DNA from: an uncultured SAR86 cluster bacterium | Lineage (GTDB): Bacteria; Pseudomonadota; Gammaproteobacteria; Magnimaribacterales; AG-339-G14 | DNA length: 41,287 bases | Assembly: GCA_902589965.1 (NCBI GenBank) | Contig: CACIUX010000012.1 | Span: 1-41,287, forward strand | Direction of reading: 5' to 3' | In this document: positions 15,288 through 25,266 of the stretch, one piece after another | Numbering within the stretch: position 1 is the stretch's first letter | Layout: each line of letters starts with the position of its first letter | Translations under genes and position numbers: made by a program | The notes under the pieces: model-generated | The model's input: the letters and a program-made list of their open reading frames with translations, nothing else | Databases searched by the model: none | What the model was told of the DNA's origin: nothing

Positions 15288-15581
15288 TTATTTAAATTCT
15301 ACTAATTGCTCTCCCTTTTTTATTAAACCCCTTTCAGATCTAGCTAAGCCAATAATTGCTTCATCTTCATCTGAAAAAGATGCTATTTCAACTTCAAGGA
15401 TACTATTCTCTAATTCTAGAATCTCTATTGAACTCTTCAGGAGAGAAATTTCGCTTTTTACTTTTTCAATATTAGAAGAAGAATAACTTCCTAGCGTTAT
15501 TTTGTAAAAATTATTGAAAGTCAAAATTGAGAAAAAAATAAAAAAGCTCAACAACAATAATTTTTTTGATGTATCAATCAT
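15288..15581 (-). CDS. ftsB: Cell division protein FtsB
   Basis: 97 residues. One N-terminal membrane helix (about 8-26) is followed by a periplasmic coiled coil (about 38-70; SEISLLKSSIEILELENSIL) and a C-terminal segment IGLARSERGLIKKGEQLV, the usual FtsB ending. It forms the FtsQLB complex that activates FtsWI. The position between eno and ispD is the standard gammaproteobacterial location; its partners ftsQ and ftsL lie 22 kb away in the dcw cluster. It overlaps eno by 4 nt. Confidence 0.92.
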   Translation of the reverse strand: MIDTSKKLLLLSFFIFFSILTFNNFYKITLGSYSSSNIEKVKSEISLLKSSIEILELENSILEVEIASFSDEDEAIIGLARSERGLIKKGEQLVEFK

Positions 15582-16858
15582 TGTTTGATCCCATTCATTC
15601 CTTCAAAAGAAAAATTATTATCGCTGCTAATCATTAAAAGTCTGTTGTATTTTGCAGTTCTATCAGATCTGGAAGGTGCCCCTGTTTTTATTTGCCCTGC
15701 CCCTATTCCAACCGCTAAATCTGAAATAAATGTATCTTCTGTTTCTCCGGACCTGTGAGATATAACAGTATTAATATTATTTTGATTTGCCAAGCTAATT
15801 GTCTCTAAGGTTTCGCTCACTGTTCCGATCTGATTCACTTTAATTAGAATTGAATTAGCTGAGCCATTGTTTATTCCCTTTTCCAATATTTTTTTATTGG
15901 TAACGAATAAATCATCACCCACAATAGACACTTCATCTCCTATTTGCTTAGTAATAGCTTTCCATCCATCCCAATCATCTTCATCTAAAGGATCTTCTAT
16001 TGATTTAATAGGATACCTTTTGATAAGTTCTTCATAAATTTGAATTAAGCCTGAATTATCATGATTTTTGCCTTCAAAAAGATATTCTCCATTAATAAAT
16101 ATCTCAGACGCAGCACAGTCCATGGCAATAAAAATTTCTTCTCCCATTTTATAGCCTGACTTTTCAACTGCTGAACAGATAAAATCTAAAGCCTTTTTAG
16201 TATCAGAGATATCTGGAGCAAAGCCCCCCTCATCCCCTACAGAAGTTGAAAAATTATTTTCCTGCAACTCTTTTTTAAGATTATGAAATATTTCTATTCC
16301 TGCTCTGAGGCTTTCATCAAAATTCTCAAATCCAGCTGGTTGAATCATAAATTCTTGAAACTCAAGAGGATTGTTTGCATGAGCGCCGCCATTAAGAATG
16401 TTCATCATCGGCAAAGGTAATGAATAATCGCAATCAATTTCATATGCTTTTGCAATTTGATGAATGTATTGGAATAACTCCATATTTTCTGATTGTGAAG
16501 CTAACTTAGAAACCGCCATAGATGTAGCAAGAATCATATTTGCCCCAATATTTGATTTGTTCTTACTACCATCGAGCTCAATGAGACCTTTATCAATTTC
16601 TTGCTGATCCGATAAATTTTTTTGGGAAATTACATCAAATATTTGATGTTCAGTTTTCTTTATTACTTCTTTAAGTCCTTTACCAAGAAATCTTTTTTTA
16701 TTGTTATCTCTAATTTCTTGAGCTTCTTTTGAACCAGTTGATGCGCCAGAAGGAACCATACTTATAGATGAAAATTTACCAGAAAAAATCTTGCAGGCTA
16801 TTGTAGGATTCCCTCTCGAATCTATAACCTCATAAAACTTTAATTGATCTATTTTCAT
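15578..16858 (-). CDS. eno: Enolase
   Basis: 426 residues. Recognisable blocks are VIDSRGNPTI at the N-terminus, PSGASTG, SVGDEGGFAPD, SIEDPLDEDDWDGW with metal ligands, and the signature ILIKVNQIGTVSETLE followed by SHRSGETEDTFISDLAVG. It interconverts 2-phosphoglycerate and phosphoenolpyruvate. PEP is also the substrate of the neighbouring KdsA. Its ATG overlaps the kdsA TGA by one base. Confidence 0.98.
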   Translation of the reverse strand: MKIDQLKFYEVIDSRGNPTIACKIFSGKFSSISMVPSGASTGSKEAQEIRDNNKKRFLGKGLKEVIKKTEHQIFDVISQKNLSDQQEIDKGLIELDGSKNKSNIGANMILATSMAVSKLASQSENMELFQYIHQIAKAYEIDCDYSLPLPMMNILNGGAHANNPLEFQEFMIQPAGFENFDESLRAGIEIFHNLKKELQENNFSTSVGDEGGFAPDISDTKKALDFICSAVEKSGYKMGEEIFIAMDCAASEIFINGEYLFEGKNHDNSGLIQIYEELIKRYPIKSIEDPLDEDDWDGWKAITKQIGDEVSIVGDDLFVTNKKILEKGINNGSANSILIKVNQIGTVSETLETISLANQNNINTVISHRSGETEDTFISDLAVGIGAGQIKTGAPSRSDRTAKYNRLLMISSDNNFSFEGMNGIKQ

Positions 16859-17682
16859 CAGGACTTTGATAGTTCATCAAATTTTTTTAACTCTAAAAGT
16901 AAACTTTCAAATTCAGATAACCTCGTGGCTGAAGCTCCATCGCAAAGAGCATTTTCGGGACTTGGATGAACCTCGATAAAAAAACCTGCTAAGCCTATGG
17001 CTGCAGCTGCAGTTCCCAAAACTTTTGCTTGGGAGGACCTCCCATCCGCAGATTTTCCTTTGCCCCCAGGAAGCTGAAGCGAATGGGTGATATCTAAAAT
17101 GGTTGGGGCAATTTTTTTAATCTCATCTATCCCTAAAAAATCTACAATCAAATTATCATAACCAAAAATACTTCCTCGTTCGCATAGTAAAATATTTTCA
17201 TTACCAAAATGATTACATTTTTCAATAATGTTCATCATTTGCGCAGGCGATAGGAATTGAGCTTTTTTTACGTTTATCACCTTTTCTGTTTCACATGCAG
17301 CCTTAATTAAGTCAGTTTGTCTGGACAAAAAAGCCGGGACTTGAATAACATCGAGAACTTCTGCTGCTGTTTCCGCTTGTGAAGGCTCATGAATGTCAGA
17401 AATTATAGGAACATTAAATTCATCCTTTACTGTTTTTAAAATTTTTAAGCCTTGATCAATTCCTGGCCCTCGAAAGGAATCTATTGAAGATCGGTTAGCT
17501 TTGTCATAAGAAGCCTTGAAAATGAAATCGACATTATTTCTTTCGCAAATATTTTTGAGCTCTCCTGCGACAGAGATACAAAGCTCCTCTGACTCAATTA
17601 CGTTCATCCCAGCTATAACGATGGCAGGATCCATGTTGGATATTTTTCGATTATTTAATTGAACCTCAGTAATTCGTACCAT
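16858..17682 (-). CDS. kdsA: 3-deoxy-8-phosphooctulonate synthase (KDO-8-P synthase)
   Basis: 274 residues. Characteristic blocks are VIAGMNVIESEEL, FKASYDKANRSSIDSFRGPG, PIISDIHEPSQAE and a C-terminal FIEVHPSPENALCDGAS. It condenses arabinose-5-phosphate with PEP to give KDO-8-P for the lipopolysaccharide core, so the organism builds an LPS outer membrane. It starts 1 nt after the pyrG stop and is clearly in the same transcription unit. Confidence 0.97.
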   Translation of the reverse strand: MVRITEVQLNNRKISNMDPAIVIAGMNVIESEELCISVAGELKNICERNNVDFIFKASYDKANRSSIDSFRGPGIDQGLKILKTVKDEFNVPIISDIHEPSQAETAAEVLDVIQVPAFLSRQTDLIKAACETEKVINVKKAQFLSPAQMMNIIEKCNHFGNENILLCERGSIFGYDNLIVDFLGIDEIKKIAPTILDITHSLQLPGGKGKSADGRSSQAKVLGTAAAAIGLAGFFIEVHPSPENALCDGASATRLSEFESLLLELKKFDELSKS

Positions 17683-17683
17683 T

Positions 17684-19333
<1,650 letters not shown>

Positions 19334-19343
19334 TCAGAAGAAT

Positions 19344-19366
19344 TCAGATACTTCGCAAGTATCTGA
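19344..19366 (-). terminator. Hairpin between the diiron gene and pyrG (possible terminator or attenuator)
   Basis: A perfect 10-bp inverted repeat, TCAGATACTT and AAGTATCTGA around the 3-base loop CGC, lies 17 bp after the diiron gene stop. In the minus direction it is followed by AATTCTTCTGATAT, a poor T-tract, so it would be a weak intrinsic terminator at best. It could also be a dyad operator for pyrG. The rest of the 83-bp gap (19301-19383) shows nothing else I can support. Confidence 0.45.
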
Positions 19367-19383
19367 TTTTGAGATTATTAGAG

Positions 19384-20496
19384 TTAAATAGCTATGATTT
19401 CAGATTCTGAATTATCTTCGTTAGCATCAAGAGGTCTTTCAAGAGAAACCCAATCAATTTCGCCATCGTTGGGCCAACTTTCTAAATCTAAGACGCCCAG
19501 GTCGTCGTATAAAGGTCTGACTTTATCCGTAATGAGACCAATCTTCGAAAGATTTGGCATTACTCTAGTGAAAAGTAAATGCTGAAAGTTTGCATTCACA
19601 TCTGCTTTGCTCTGGAAAGCAACCGTTTCATCAATATCCCATCCAAAATTGGAGTAAACGTCGGCTGCCATAAGTCTAGAACGCATTACCACAGCTGCTT
19701 CGTAAGCAAACATAGCACGATCTTCTTTCTCCTCTTCAGAAAGGGTTTGCACAAATTCTTCAAGGTAATTCACGCCAAACGTTACATGTCTGGCCTCATC
19801 TCTGGTAATGAGATAAAGCATATCCTTGAAAACTGGATCATTTGTTCCTTGTCTTGCAACATTAAACGCAGCTAGCGCTAGCCCTTCGATAATGATTTGC
19901 ATGCCTATAAATTTTAAATCCCATCTAGGATCTGAAAGAATTTTATCAAGCAGAGATTTCAGGCCATGTCCTATTGGATAAGATAAACCAATTCTTTTTT
20001 GAATATATTTATTGAATGCTTCCACATGTCTAGCCTCATCAAAGGTCTGTGAAGCAGCATATAGTTTTGCATTGTAGGTTGGTGCACATGAAACTAATTG
20101 TGACGCCACTAACAGTGCACCTTGTTCGCCATGAAGAAACTGGCTAATAGACCAGGAAGCCCTGTGTTGAAGAAACTTGAATTTATCATCTGTAGAAAGC
20201 TTTTGGTAAGGCTCATACTCATCCCAGAAAATAGCAGGCGGATTGTCTTCTTTTTCTGGTAACGGTTGATCCCAATCAATATCCTTCTCTACATTCCAGT
20301 TCAACTCTTTTCCAAGCTCATAGAGTCTTTTAATACGATTATCTTGTATGGTGTAATCCCAATTGTATGAACCAGTCAGAGGAGTCTTAAAAATTTCTGC
20401 AACATCTTCAACTTCTTTTTCTGTTAAATTAAGATCGTTATCTAAAGGAAATTCTAAAACCTTCCTTGGAGTTTCTTCTAATAATTTTATTTTCAT
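19384..20496 (-). CDS. Ferritin-like diiron protein, probable oxygenase of unknown substrate
   Basis: 370 residues. A ferritin-like four-helix ligand set is visible: E124 (HGEQGA), E154/H157 (DEARH), E204 (IIIEGLA), E234/H237 (DEARH), with 30-50-30 residue spacing. This is the carboxylate-bridged diiron pattern of ribonucleotide reductase R2-like and AurF-like oxygenases. No RNR-specific partner gene or obvious radical-transfer C-terminus is nearby, so I do not call it NrdB. It starts 2 nt after alr stop without a Shine-Dalgarno and is followed by a hairpin. Its codons look somewhat less AT-rich than the neighbours, suggesting high expression or a different origin. The substrate is unknown. 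Confidence 0.8.
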   Translation of the reverse strand: MKIKLLEETPRKVLEFPLDNDLNLTEKEVEDVAEIFKTPLTGSYNWDYTIQDNRIKRLYELGKELNWNVEKDIDWDQPLPEKEDNPPAIFWDEYEPYQKLSTDDKFKFLQHRASWSISQFLHGEQGALLVASQLVSCAPTYNAKLYAASQTFDEARHVEAFNKYIQKRIGLSYPIGHGLKSLLDKILSDPRWDLKFIGMQIIIEGLALAAFNVARQGTNDPVFKDMLYLITRDEARHVTFGVNYLEEFVQTLSEEEKEDRAMFAYEAAVVMRSRLMAADVYSNFGWDIDETVAFQSKADVNANFQHLLFTRVMPNLSKIGLITDKVRPLYDDLGVLDLESWPNDGEIDWVSLERPLDANEDNSESEIIAI

Positions 20497-20498
20497 AA

Positions 20499-21575
20499 TT
20501 ATTTAATATATTTTCGCTTAACTCTTTTTGATAGTGAAGTCATAAAAGAGTAAGGAATATTATCTGTCAAAGAAGCCAACTCGTCTACTTTAAGATCTTT
20601 TCCCCATAAGATTATATCCTCCCCTAGTTTCACTTTTTTATTAGGAAGTTCAACAGCCATAAGATCCATAGCTACCCTTCCTATTACTTTAGCTTTAGCT
20701 TTATTAATTAAAACATAACCCTTATTACCATAATTCAAAGGGATACCATCGGAATATCCTATTGGTATGATTCCTATTGAGATATTTTTTTTTGCTTGCC
20801 ATAAGCCGTCATAACCAACTGTTTCTCCTTTTTTGATATCTTTAATTGCAATAATTTTTGAAACTAACGTTGTCACATTTTTTAACCTAAAATTTTTAGA
20901 TTTATTGTTAAAATGACTTCCGTACAAAGACAATCCTGGTCTTTCTATATCTGAAAATAAGTTATCAAAATTTAGAATTCCACCTGAATTTGAAACGCTA
21001 GTGAGGAAATTGCGCTGCTTCTGTTTTAAATTTAAAGTTGTTTTTGTAAATAAGTTAAATTGTTCATTAGTTATCTTCCTGGACATTTTTTTTCCAGATG
21101 AAGATTTAAGGTGGGTCATCAAGACTATCTTTTTTGAAAAGGGTTGCAGCCTATGCATCATATTTTCGATTTCATCTTGCATGAAACCTAGCCTGTTCAT
21201 ACCTGTATCAAATTTAAGCCATAAAGAAGGAAAAGAAAGTTTTAGCTTTTCCAAAAGGCTAATTTGTTCTTCATTATGGATAACTAATTCTAGTTTATGA
21301 GAATGAGCTAGTTTTAGATCTTGCTGATCATAAAAACCTTGCAAGCATAAAAGGGGTTTTTTTGAAAATTCTCTGAATTCATCAGCTTCTTCAATTGTAG
21401 CCACACAAAATCCATCCGACTTTTTTAGTGCCCCAACAACTTTCTTTACGCCATGTCCATAAGCATTAGATTTAACTACCGAATAAATTTGAGATTTGGG
21501 ACAATGTTTTTTTATAACATTAAAGTTATGCTCAATCGATGAAAGATCTATTATTGCAGTTGTAGGCCTAGGCAA
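20499..21575 (-). CDS. alr: Alanine racemase
   Basis: 358 residues. VVKSNAYGHG (about 33-42) carries the PLP lysine; the C-terminal half has RVAMDLMAVELP and a second catalytic Tyr region (IPIGYSDGIP). It makes D-Ala for peptidoglycan and so feeds the Ddl encoded 3 kb upstream in the same direction. The start is TTG at 21575, giving MPRPTTAIIDLSSIEHN, a normal Alr N-terminus, with GAGG 8 nt upstream inside the dnaB end. dnaB-alr is a standard gammaproteobacterial pair. Confidence 0.96.
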   Translation of the reverse strand: MPRPTTAIIDLSSIEHNFNVIKKHCPKSQIYSVVKSNAYGHGVKKVVGALKKSDGFCVATIEEADEFREFSKKPLLCLQGFYDQQDLKLAHSHKLELVIHNEEQISLLEKLKLSFPSLWLKFDTGMNRLGFMQDEIENMMHRLQPFSKKIVLMTHLKSSSGKKMSRKITNEQFNLFTKTTLNLKQKQRNFLTSVSNSGGILNFDNLFSDIERPGLSLYGSHFNNKSKNFRLKNVTTLVSKIIAIKDIKKGETVGYDGLWQAKKNISIGIIPIGYSDGIPLNYGNKGYVLINKAKAKVIGRVAMDLMAVELPNKKVKLGEDIILWGKDLKVDELASLTDNIPYSFMTSLSKRVKRKYIK

Positions 21576-21578
21576 ATC

Positions 21579-22997
21579 TCAATCCTCATAATTCGTTGGC
21601 ATTGACATTGCTGGATCGTTATCAGCTAAGTTTTCAAACTTTATTATGTTGGATGCAAAATGAAGTTTCACTTTTCCAGTTTTCCCATTTCTATGTTTAG
21701 CGATATTCACTTCAGCTAAACCTTTATTTTCTGGAGTCTCATTATAGTATTCATCTCTATACACAAAAGCTACTAAGTCAGCATCCTGCTCTAAAGCACC
21801 GGACTCTCTTAAATCTGACATAAGAGGTCTTTTGTTATTTCTATTTTCAACAGCACGGTTAAGTTGTGATAGTGCGATTACAGTAATATCTAAATCTCTT
21901 GCTAAAGATTTTACTGATCTAGATATCTCGCTCATTTCAGTAACTCTATTCTCAGAGTTTCTATCAGAATTCATAAGCTGAAGATAATCAATAATTATCA
22001 GTCCTAAGTCGGGATTCTCTCTTTTAACTTTTCTTGCGCGCGAAATCAGATTAGATGGACTTAGGCCGGGCGTGTCATCTATGAATAATTTTGACTTAGT
22101 GAGTATAGTTGAAGCATCATCAATATCCCTAAAATCTTGCTCTGAGAGGTTTTTGGCCTCTTGGAGTCTCTTGAAGTCTACTCTAGAAAAAGATGAAAAA
22201 AGCCTATACATGATGGATCTCGATGACATTTCCATGCTGAAAAGAAGAACAGGAACTTCATCCATTAATAAATTACAAGCTATGCTCATTGCAAAAGCAG
22301 TCTTCCCCATCCCTGGTCTCCCTGCAATAATAAATAAGTCTCCTTTCTGAAGCCCCATAGTCAGGTTATCGATATATTTAAAGCCGGTGCTATGACCGAC
22401 CAGGGGTCCCGATGACTTTAAATTTATATCGATGTTCTCATAAACTGGGCCAACAAGATCTTTAGCTATTTGCGGTCCACTTTTTCTTTCAATTGAATCT
22501 CTTAATTTTAATATCTTATCTTCAGCTTTAGTAATTGCATCATCACTGCTGAAACTATCTGTAGAAAACGCAGTTGATGAAATTTCATCAGCAGTTTCGA
22601 TAAGTTTTCTCAAACTAGACGTCTGCTTAACAATATCAACATAATTAGAAAAGTTTGAGGTTCCAGGAGTTTCTTCAAACAAATCTTTAATGTAAGAGGA
22701 AAAATTTAAATTTGAATTTTTTTTTATTTCTTCATCTGAAGAAACAGCTTCTATGAGAGTTAACGTGTCTAATTGAGTGCCTTGGTCTGAAAGCTTTTTA
22801 ATGGCTCTATAAATTATTTTATTTTCTGTTTGAGTAAAATCTTTTTCCTCAATTTGAGTAGTAAGATCATCCCACAAATTAGGCTCCAAAAGGAGACAGC
22901 CCAAAGCTGCTTTTTCTGCTTGTATTGATGAAGGTAAGGAATTTTTGTCTAAGTTCTTCACGTTTTCTATTCTCCCATTCGAATAAATAGAAAACAA
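21579..22997 (-). CDS. dnaB: Replicative DNA helicase DnaB
   Basis: About 460-472 residues. The N-terminal DnaB domain begins SIQAEKAALGCLLLEPNLWD; the RecA-like C-terminal domain has Walker A IAGRPGMGKTAFAM, Walker B LGLIIIDYLQLM and SRSVKSLARDLDITVIALSQLNR. There is no intein. It unwinds DNA at the fork. TTG at 22997 is the longest start. GTG at 22961, which follows a GGGAG nine nt upstream, is equally plausible and would remove 12 residues of non-conserved sequence. Confidence 0.97.
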   Translation of the reverse strand: MFSIYSNGRIENVKNLDKNSLPSSIQAEKAALGCLLLEPNLWDDLTTQIEEKDFTQTENKIIYRAIKKLSDQGTQLDTLTLIEAVSSDEEIKKNSNLNFSSYIKDLFEETPGTSNFSNYVDIVKQTSSLRKLIETADEISSTAFSTDSFSSDDAITKAEDKILKLRDSIERKSGPQIAKDLVGPVYENIDINLKSSGPLVGHSTGFKYIDNLTMGLQKGDLFIIAGRPGMGKTAFAMSIACNLLMDEVPVLLFSMEMSSRSIMYRLFSSFSRVDFKRLQEAKNLSEQDFRDIDDASTILTKSKLFIDDTPGLSPSNLISRARKVKRENPDLGLIIIDYLQLMNSDRNSENRVTEMSEISRSVKSLARDLDITVIALSQLNRAVENRNNKRPLMSDLRESGALEQDADLVAFVYRDEYYNETPENKGLAEVNIAKHRNGKTGKVKLHFASNIIKFENLADNDPAMSMPTNYED

Positions 22998-23003
22998 TGA
23001 AAA

Positions 23004-23453
23004 TTATTCTTCTGGAGAAACTTTTATATTTATTTTGGCTATAACTTCAGGATGCAATTCTATATCTATCTCAAAATCACCAAGGTCTTTAATTGGTCCT
23101 TCAGGAAGTCTGATAGCTTGTTTATCTAGCTCAAAACCAGCAGTTGTAATTTTCTCAATAATTTCATTAGTACCAACAGAACCATAAAGTGTATTTTCTT
23201 CAGTAACAGCAGATACAATTTCAAAACTCTGACCATTCAGTTGCTCATAAACAGATTGCGCAGACGCTTTCTTTGATTCTTCGGCAGCTAGAATTTGAGC
23301 TTTCTCTGCCTCATATTTCTCCATGTTTTCTTTATTAGCTGGAATGGCTTTTTTGCCAGGTAAAAGAAAATTTCTACCATATCCAGATTTAACTGTAACA
23401 AGATCACCTGGAGCTCCAAGGCCGGTAATTCTCTCTAATAAAATTACTTTCAT
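23004..23453 (-). CDS. rplI: 50S ribosomal protein L9
   Basis: 149 residues, same as E. coli. The N-terminal domain MKVILLERITGLGAPGDLVTVKSGYGRNFLLP is the L9 signature, followed by the long connecting helix and C-terminal domain. It binds 23S rRNA near the L1 stalk base. It follows rpsR after 3 nt in the conserved rpsF-rpsR-rplI order (priB is absent between rpsF and rpsR). Confidence 0.98.
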   Translation of the reverse strand: MKVILLERITGLGAPGDLVTVKSGYGRNFLLPGKKAIPANKENMEKYEAEKAQILAAEESKKASAQSVYEQLNGQSFEIVSAVTEENTLYGSVGTNEIIEKITTAGFELDKQAIRLPEGPIKDLGDFEIDIELHPEVIAKINIKVSPEE

Positions 23454-23456
23454 TTC

Positions 23457-23726
23457 TTAAGAATAATGACTATCTGTGTAAGGAAGAAGAGCAAGCTGTC
23501 TTGCTCTCTTGATAGCAGTTTCTAATTGCCTTTGATACTTTGCAGATGTTCCTGTAAGTCTTGCAGGAAGAATTTTCCCAGTTTCATTTATGAAGTCTTT
23601 TAAAAGGTTTACATCTTTATAATCAATCTGCTTGATACCGGCAGCAGTAAATCTGCATTTTCTCGATTGTTTAATTAAGGGCTCTAGACCAGTATTTTTC
23701 TTTCTCGTATCTTTTTTCCTTCTCAT
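23457..23726 (-). CDS. rpsR: 30S ribosomal protein S18
   Basis: 89 residues. It has the S18 core [31 protein letters not shown] and a C-terminal [14 protein letters not shown]. The Lys/Arg-rich N-terminus ([11 protein letters not shown]) is longer than in E. coli S18 (75). It binds as a dimer with S6 on the 30S platform. The ATG overlaps the rpsF TGA. Confidence 0.98.
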   Translation of the reverse strand: MRRKKDTRKKNTGLEPLIKQSRKCRFTAAGIKQIDYKDVNLLKDFINETGKILPARLTGTSAKYQRQLETAIKRARQLALLPYTDSHYS

Positions 23727-24283
23727 GATGTGCCTTTATCTTCTTTTAATTCGTTTTCTATTTCTAATTTTGTTTCATCGCCATCATTATTTTTTTCAGA
23801 ATTGTCTGTTTCGTCTGAAGTATCTTCTGATTGATCGGCTTCTTCTTTCACATCAGCTTCTTTGTCAGAAGTGGATTCGTCTATATTTTTAGTTGCCTCT
23901 TTAGGAGTATTGTCATTTTTAATAGAGGCTTCATATTCCTCAAGTTGAGTTTCCCCGTCTTCTTGAGTTTGTTTTAAGAGTGAAGAAGGTTCCGTTTCAA
24001 TCTCATCTTTTTTTACAATCAGATGTCTTAGAATTGCATCGTTATATTTGAAAGATTCTTTGAGGATATCAATTTGATGAGAATCACAGGTAACATTTAT
24101 ACAAAAGTAATTTGCTTTGTAACAATCTTGAATAGGATAAGCTAACTTTCTAGAACCGATATTCTCAGATCTATCTATAGTTCCATTGGAAGATTTAATT
24201 TGATCGCAATACTTATTAAGTATTGCCTCGGAGTCTGATTTTTGATCAGGGTGAACTAAAAAAACAATTTCGTAATGATTCAT
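23723..24283 (-). CDS. rpsF: 30S ribosomal protein S6 with long acidic C-terminal extension
   Basis: 186 residues against about 131 in E. coli. Residues 1-92 form the normal S6 fold ([39 protein letters not shown]). The remaining 94 or so are a low-complexity, Asp/Glu-rich tail (about 34 acidic residues) with Ser, Thr and Lys, predicted disordered. E. coli S6 receives Glu residues post-translationally from RimK; here an acidic tail is gene-encoded. Starts ATG at 24283 behind a candidate promoter; overlaps rpsR by 4 nt. Confidence 0.96.
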   Translation of the reverse strand: MNHYEIVFLVHPDQKSDSEAILNKYCDQIKSSNGTIDRSENIGSRKLAYPIQDCYKANYFCINVTCDSHQIDILKESFKYNDAILRHLIVKKDEIETEPSSLLKQTQEDGETQLEEYEASIKNDNTPKEATKNIDESTSDKEADVKEEADQSEDTSDETDNSEKNNDGDETKLEIENELKEDKGTS

Positions 24284-24295
24284 ATTTTCTTATGG

Positions 24296-24325
24296 TTTAT
24301 AGCTAAAATTTTTATATCTCAGCAA
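24296..24325 (-). promoter_or_regulatory. Candidate promoter for rpsF-rpsR-rplI-dnaB-alr
   Basis: In the 65-bp gap between ddl and rpsF the minus strand has TTGCTG (24325-24320), an 18-bp spacer and TATAAA (24301-24296), 12 nt before the ATG. The transcript leader would be very short, leaving no room for an S6:S18 leader structure downstream of it. I did not see such a leader in the rest of the gap. Confidence 0.5.
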
Positions 24326-24348
24326 GAAAGGTTGCGATTCTAGAGAAA

Positions 24349-25266
24349 TTAAGCTTTTTTGGCAAGAGCGTGATCCATAATGCTCTCCAGTAATTCAAGA
24401 TAGCTGAAGCCAGAGAGATGAGATGATTTTGGAACTAAACTAGTTTCTGTCATGCCAGGAACAGAGTTAAGTTCTATTAGGAAATAATCTATGCCATCAT
24501 CAATAATATCAATACGGCCCCAATTTTCGGCACCAACAAGTTCATATGCATTAATTACGAGATTATTCAAAGTATCCAATCTTTCTGATTCTAAAGCGTA
24601 ATCTAAATATTTTGTCTTATTGGAAACATACTTGGCATCAAAATCATAAAACTCTCCTTCTGGAATAATATGAATGGGCCTAAGGCATCTTTTGTTAATT
24701 ATCGGTACCGTTATTTCTTTACCATCTATAAACCTTTCTATTAATACTGAATCACCATATTTTTTAGCTAGATTAATTTTTTTTTGAAAATCCTCTTTCC
24801 CTTCAAAATTGTTATAAAAGGAAATACCGTTAGAAGATCCCTCTAAATTTGGCTTTATTACCCACTTTTCGTATGAGGATAAATTATCTATTAGAAAGTT
24901 TTCCTCATAGATAAAATATTCAGGTGTTTTAATATTGTTTTTCTTCCAAATTTCTTTGGTCTTTATTTTATTCATTGTAATTCTGGAAGACTGAGAATTT
25001 GATCCAGTAAATACAATATCATTTTCCTCAAAGAACTTTTGAATCTCTCCATCTTCACCTCCTCTGCCGTGAAGCAAAATAAAAACAAGATCGAACTCAG
25101 AATATAGCTCCTTATTGAATGCCTCATTTGCCGTTTTGACATCAATTTTTGAAACTTCATAACCGTTTTGTTTCAGACATTTGTATACAGAATCTCCGCT
25201 CTTTAATGAAATGAGCCTTTCCTCTGACCAACCTCCGCATAGTACTGCTATATTTTTTTTTATCAT
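24349..25266 (-). CDS. ddl: D-alanine-D-alanine ligase
   Basis: 305 residues, DdlB size. An ATP-grasp enzyme with N-terminal AVLCGGWSEERLISLKSG, FILLHGRGGEDG, ATP-binding KPNLEGSSNGIS and C-terminal LIELNSVPGMTETSLVPKS. It makes the D-Ala-D-Ala dipeptide used by MurF. It overlaps the murC stop by 4 nt. In most gammaproteobacteria ftsQ follows ddlB; here the dcw cluster ends at ddl and rpsF follows. Confidence 0.97.
   Translation of the reverse strand: MIKKNIAVLCGGWSEERLISLKSGDSVYKCLKQNGYEVSKIDVKTANEAFNKELYSEFDLVFILLHGRGGEDGEIQKFFEENDIVFTGSNSQSSRITMNKIKTKEIWKKNNIKTPEYFIYEENFLIDNLSSYEKWVIKPNLEGSSNGISFYNNFEGKEDFQKKINLAKKYGDSVLIERFIDGKEITVPIINKRCLRPIHIIPEGEFYDFDAKYVSNKTKYLDYALESERLDTLNNLVINAYELVGAENWGRIDIIDDGIDYFLIELNSVPGMTETSLVPKSSHLSGFSYLELLESIMDHALAKKA

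Noticed and set aside
19384-20496. Ribonucleotide reductase small subunit NrdB
   Set aside because: The ferritin-like ligands match in general layout, but there is no nrdA neighbour, no recognised radical-transfer C-terminus and two DEARH motifs that are not typical of NrdB.
24284-24348. S6:S18 mRNA leader structure upstream of rpsF
   Set aside because: I could not find the paired elements and conserved CCG bulge; the space after the likely promoter is only about a dozen bases.
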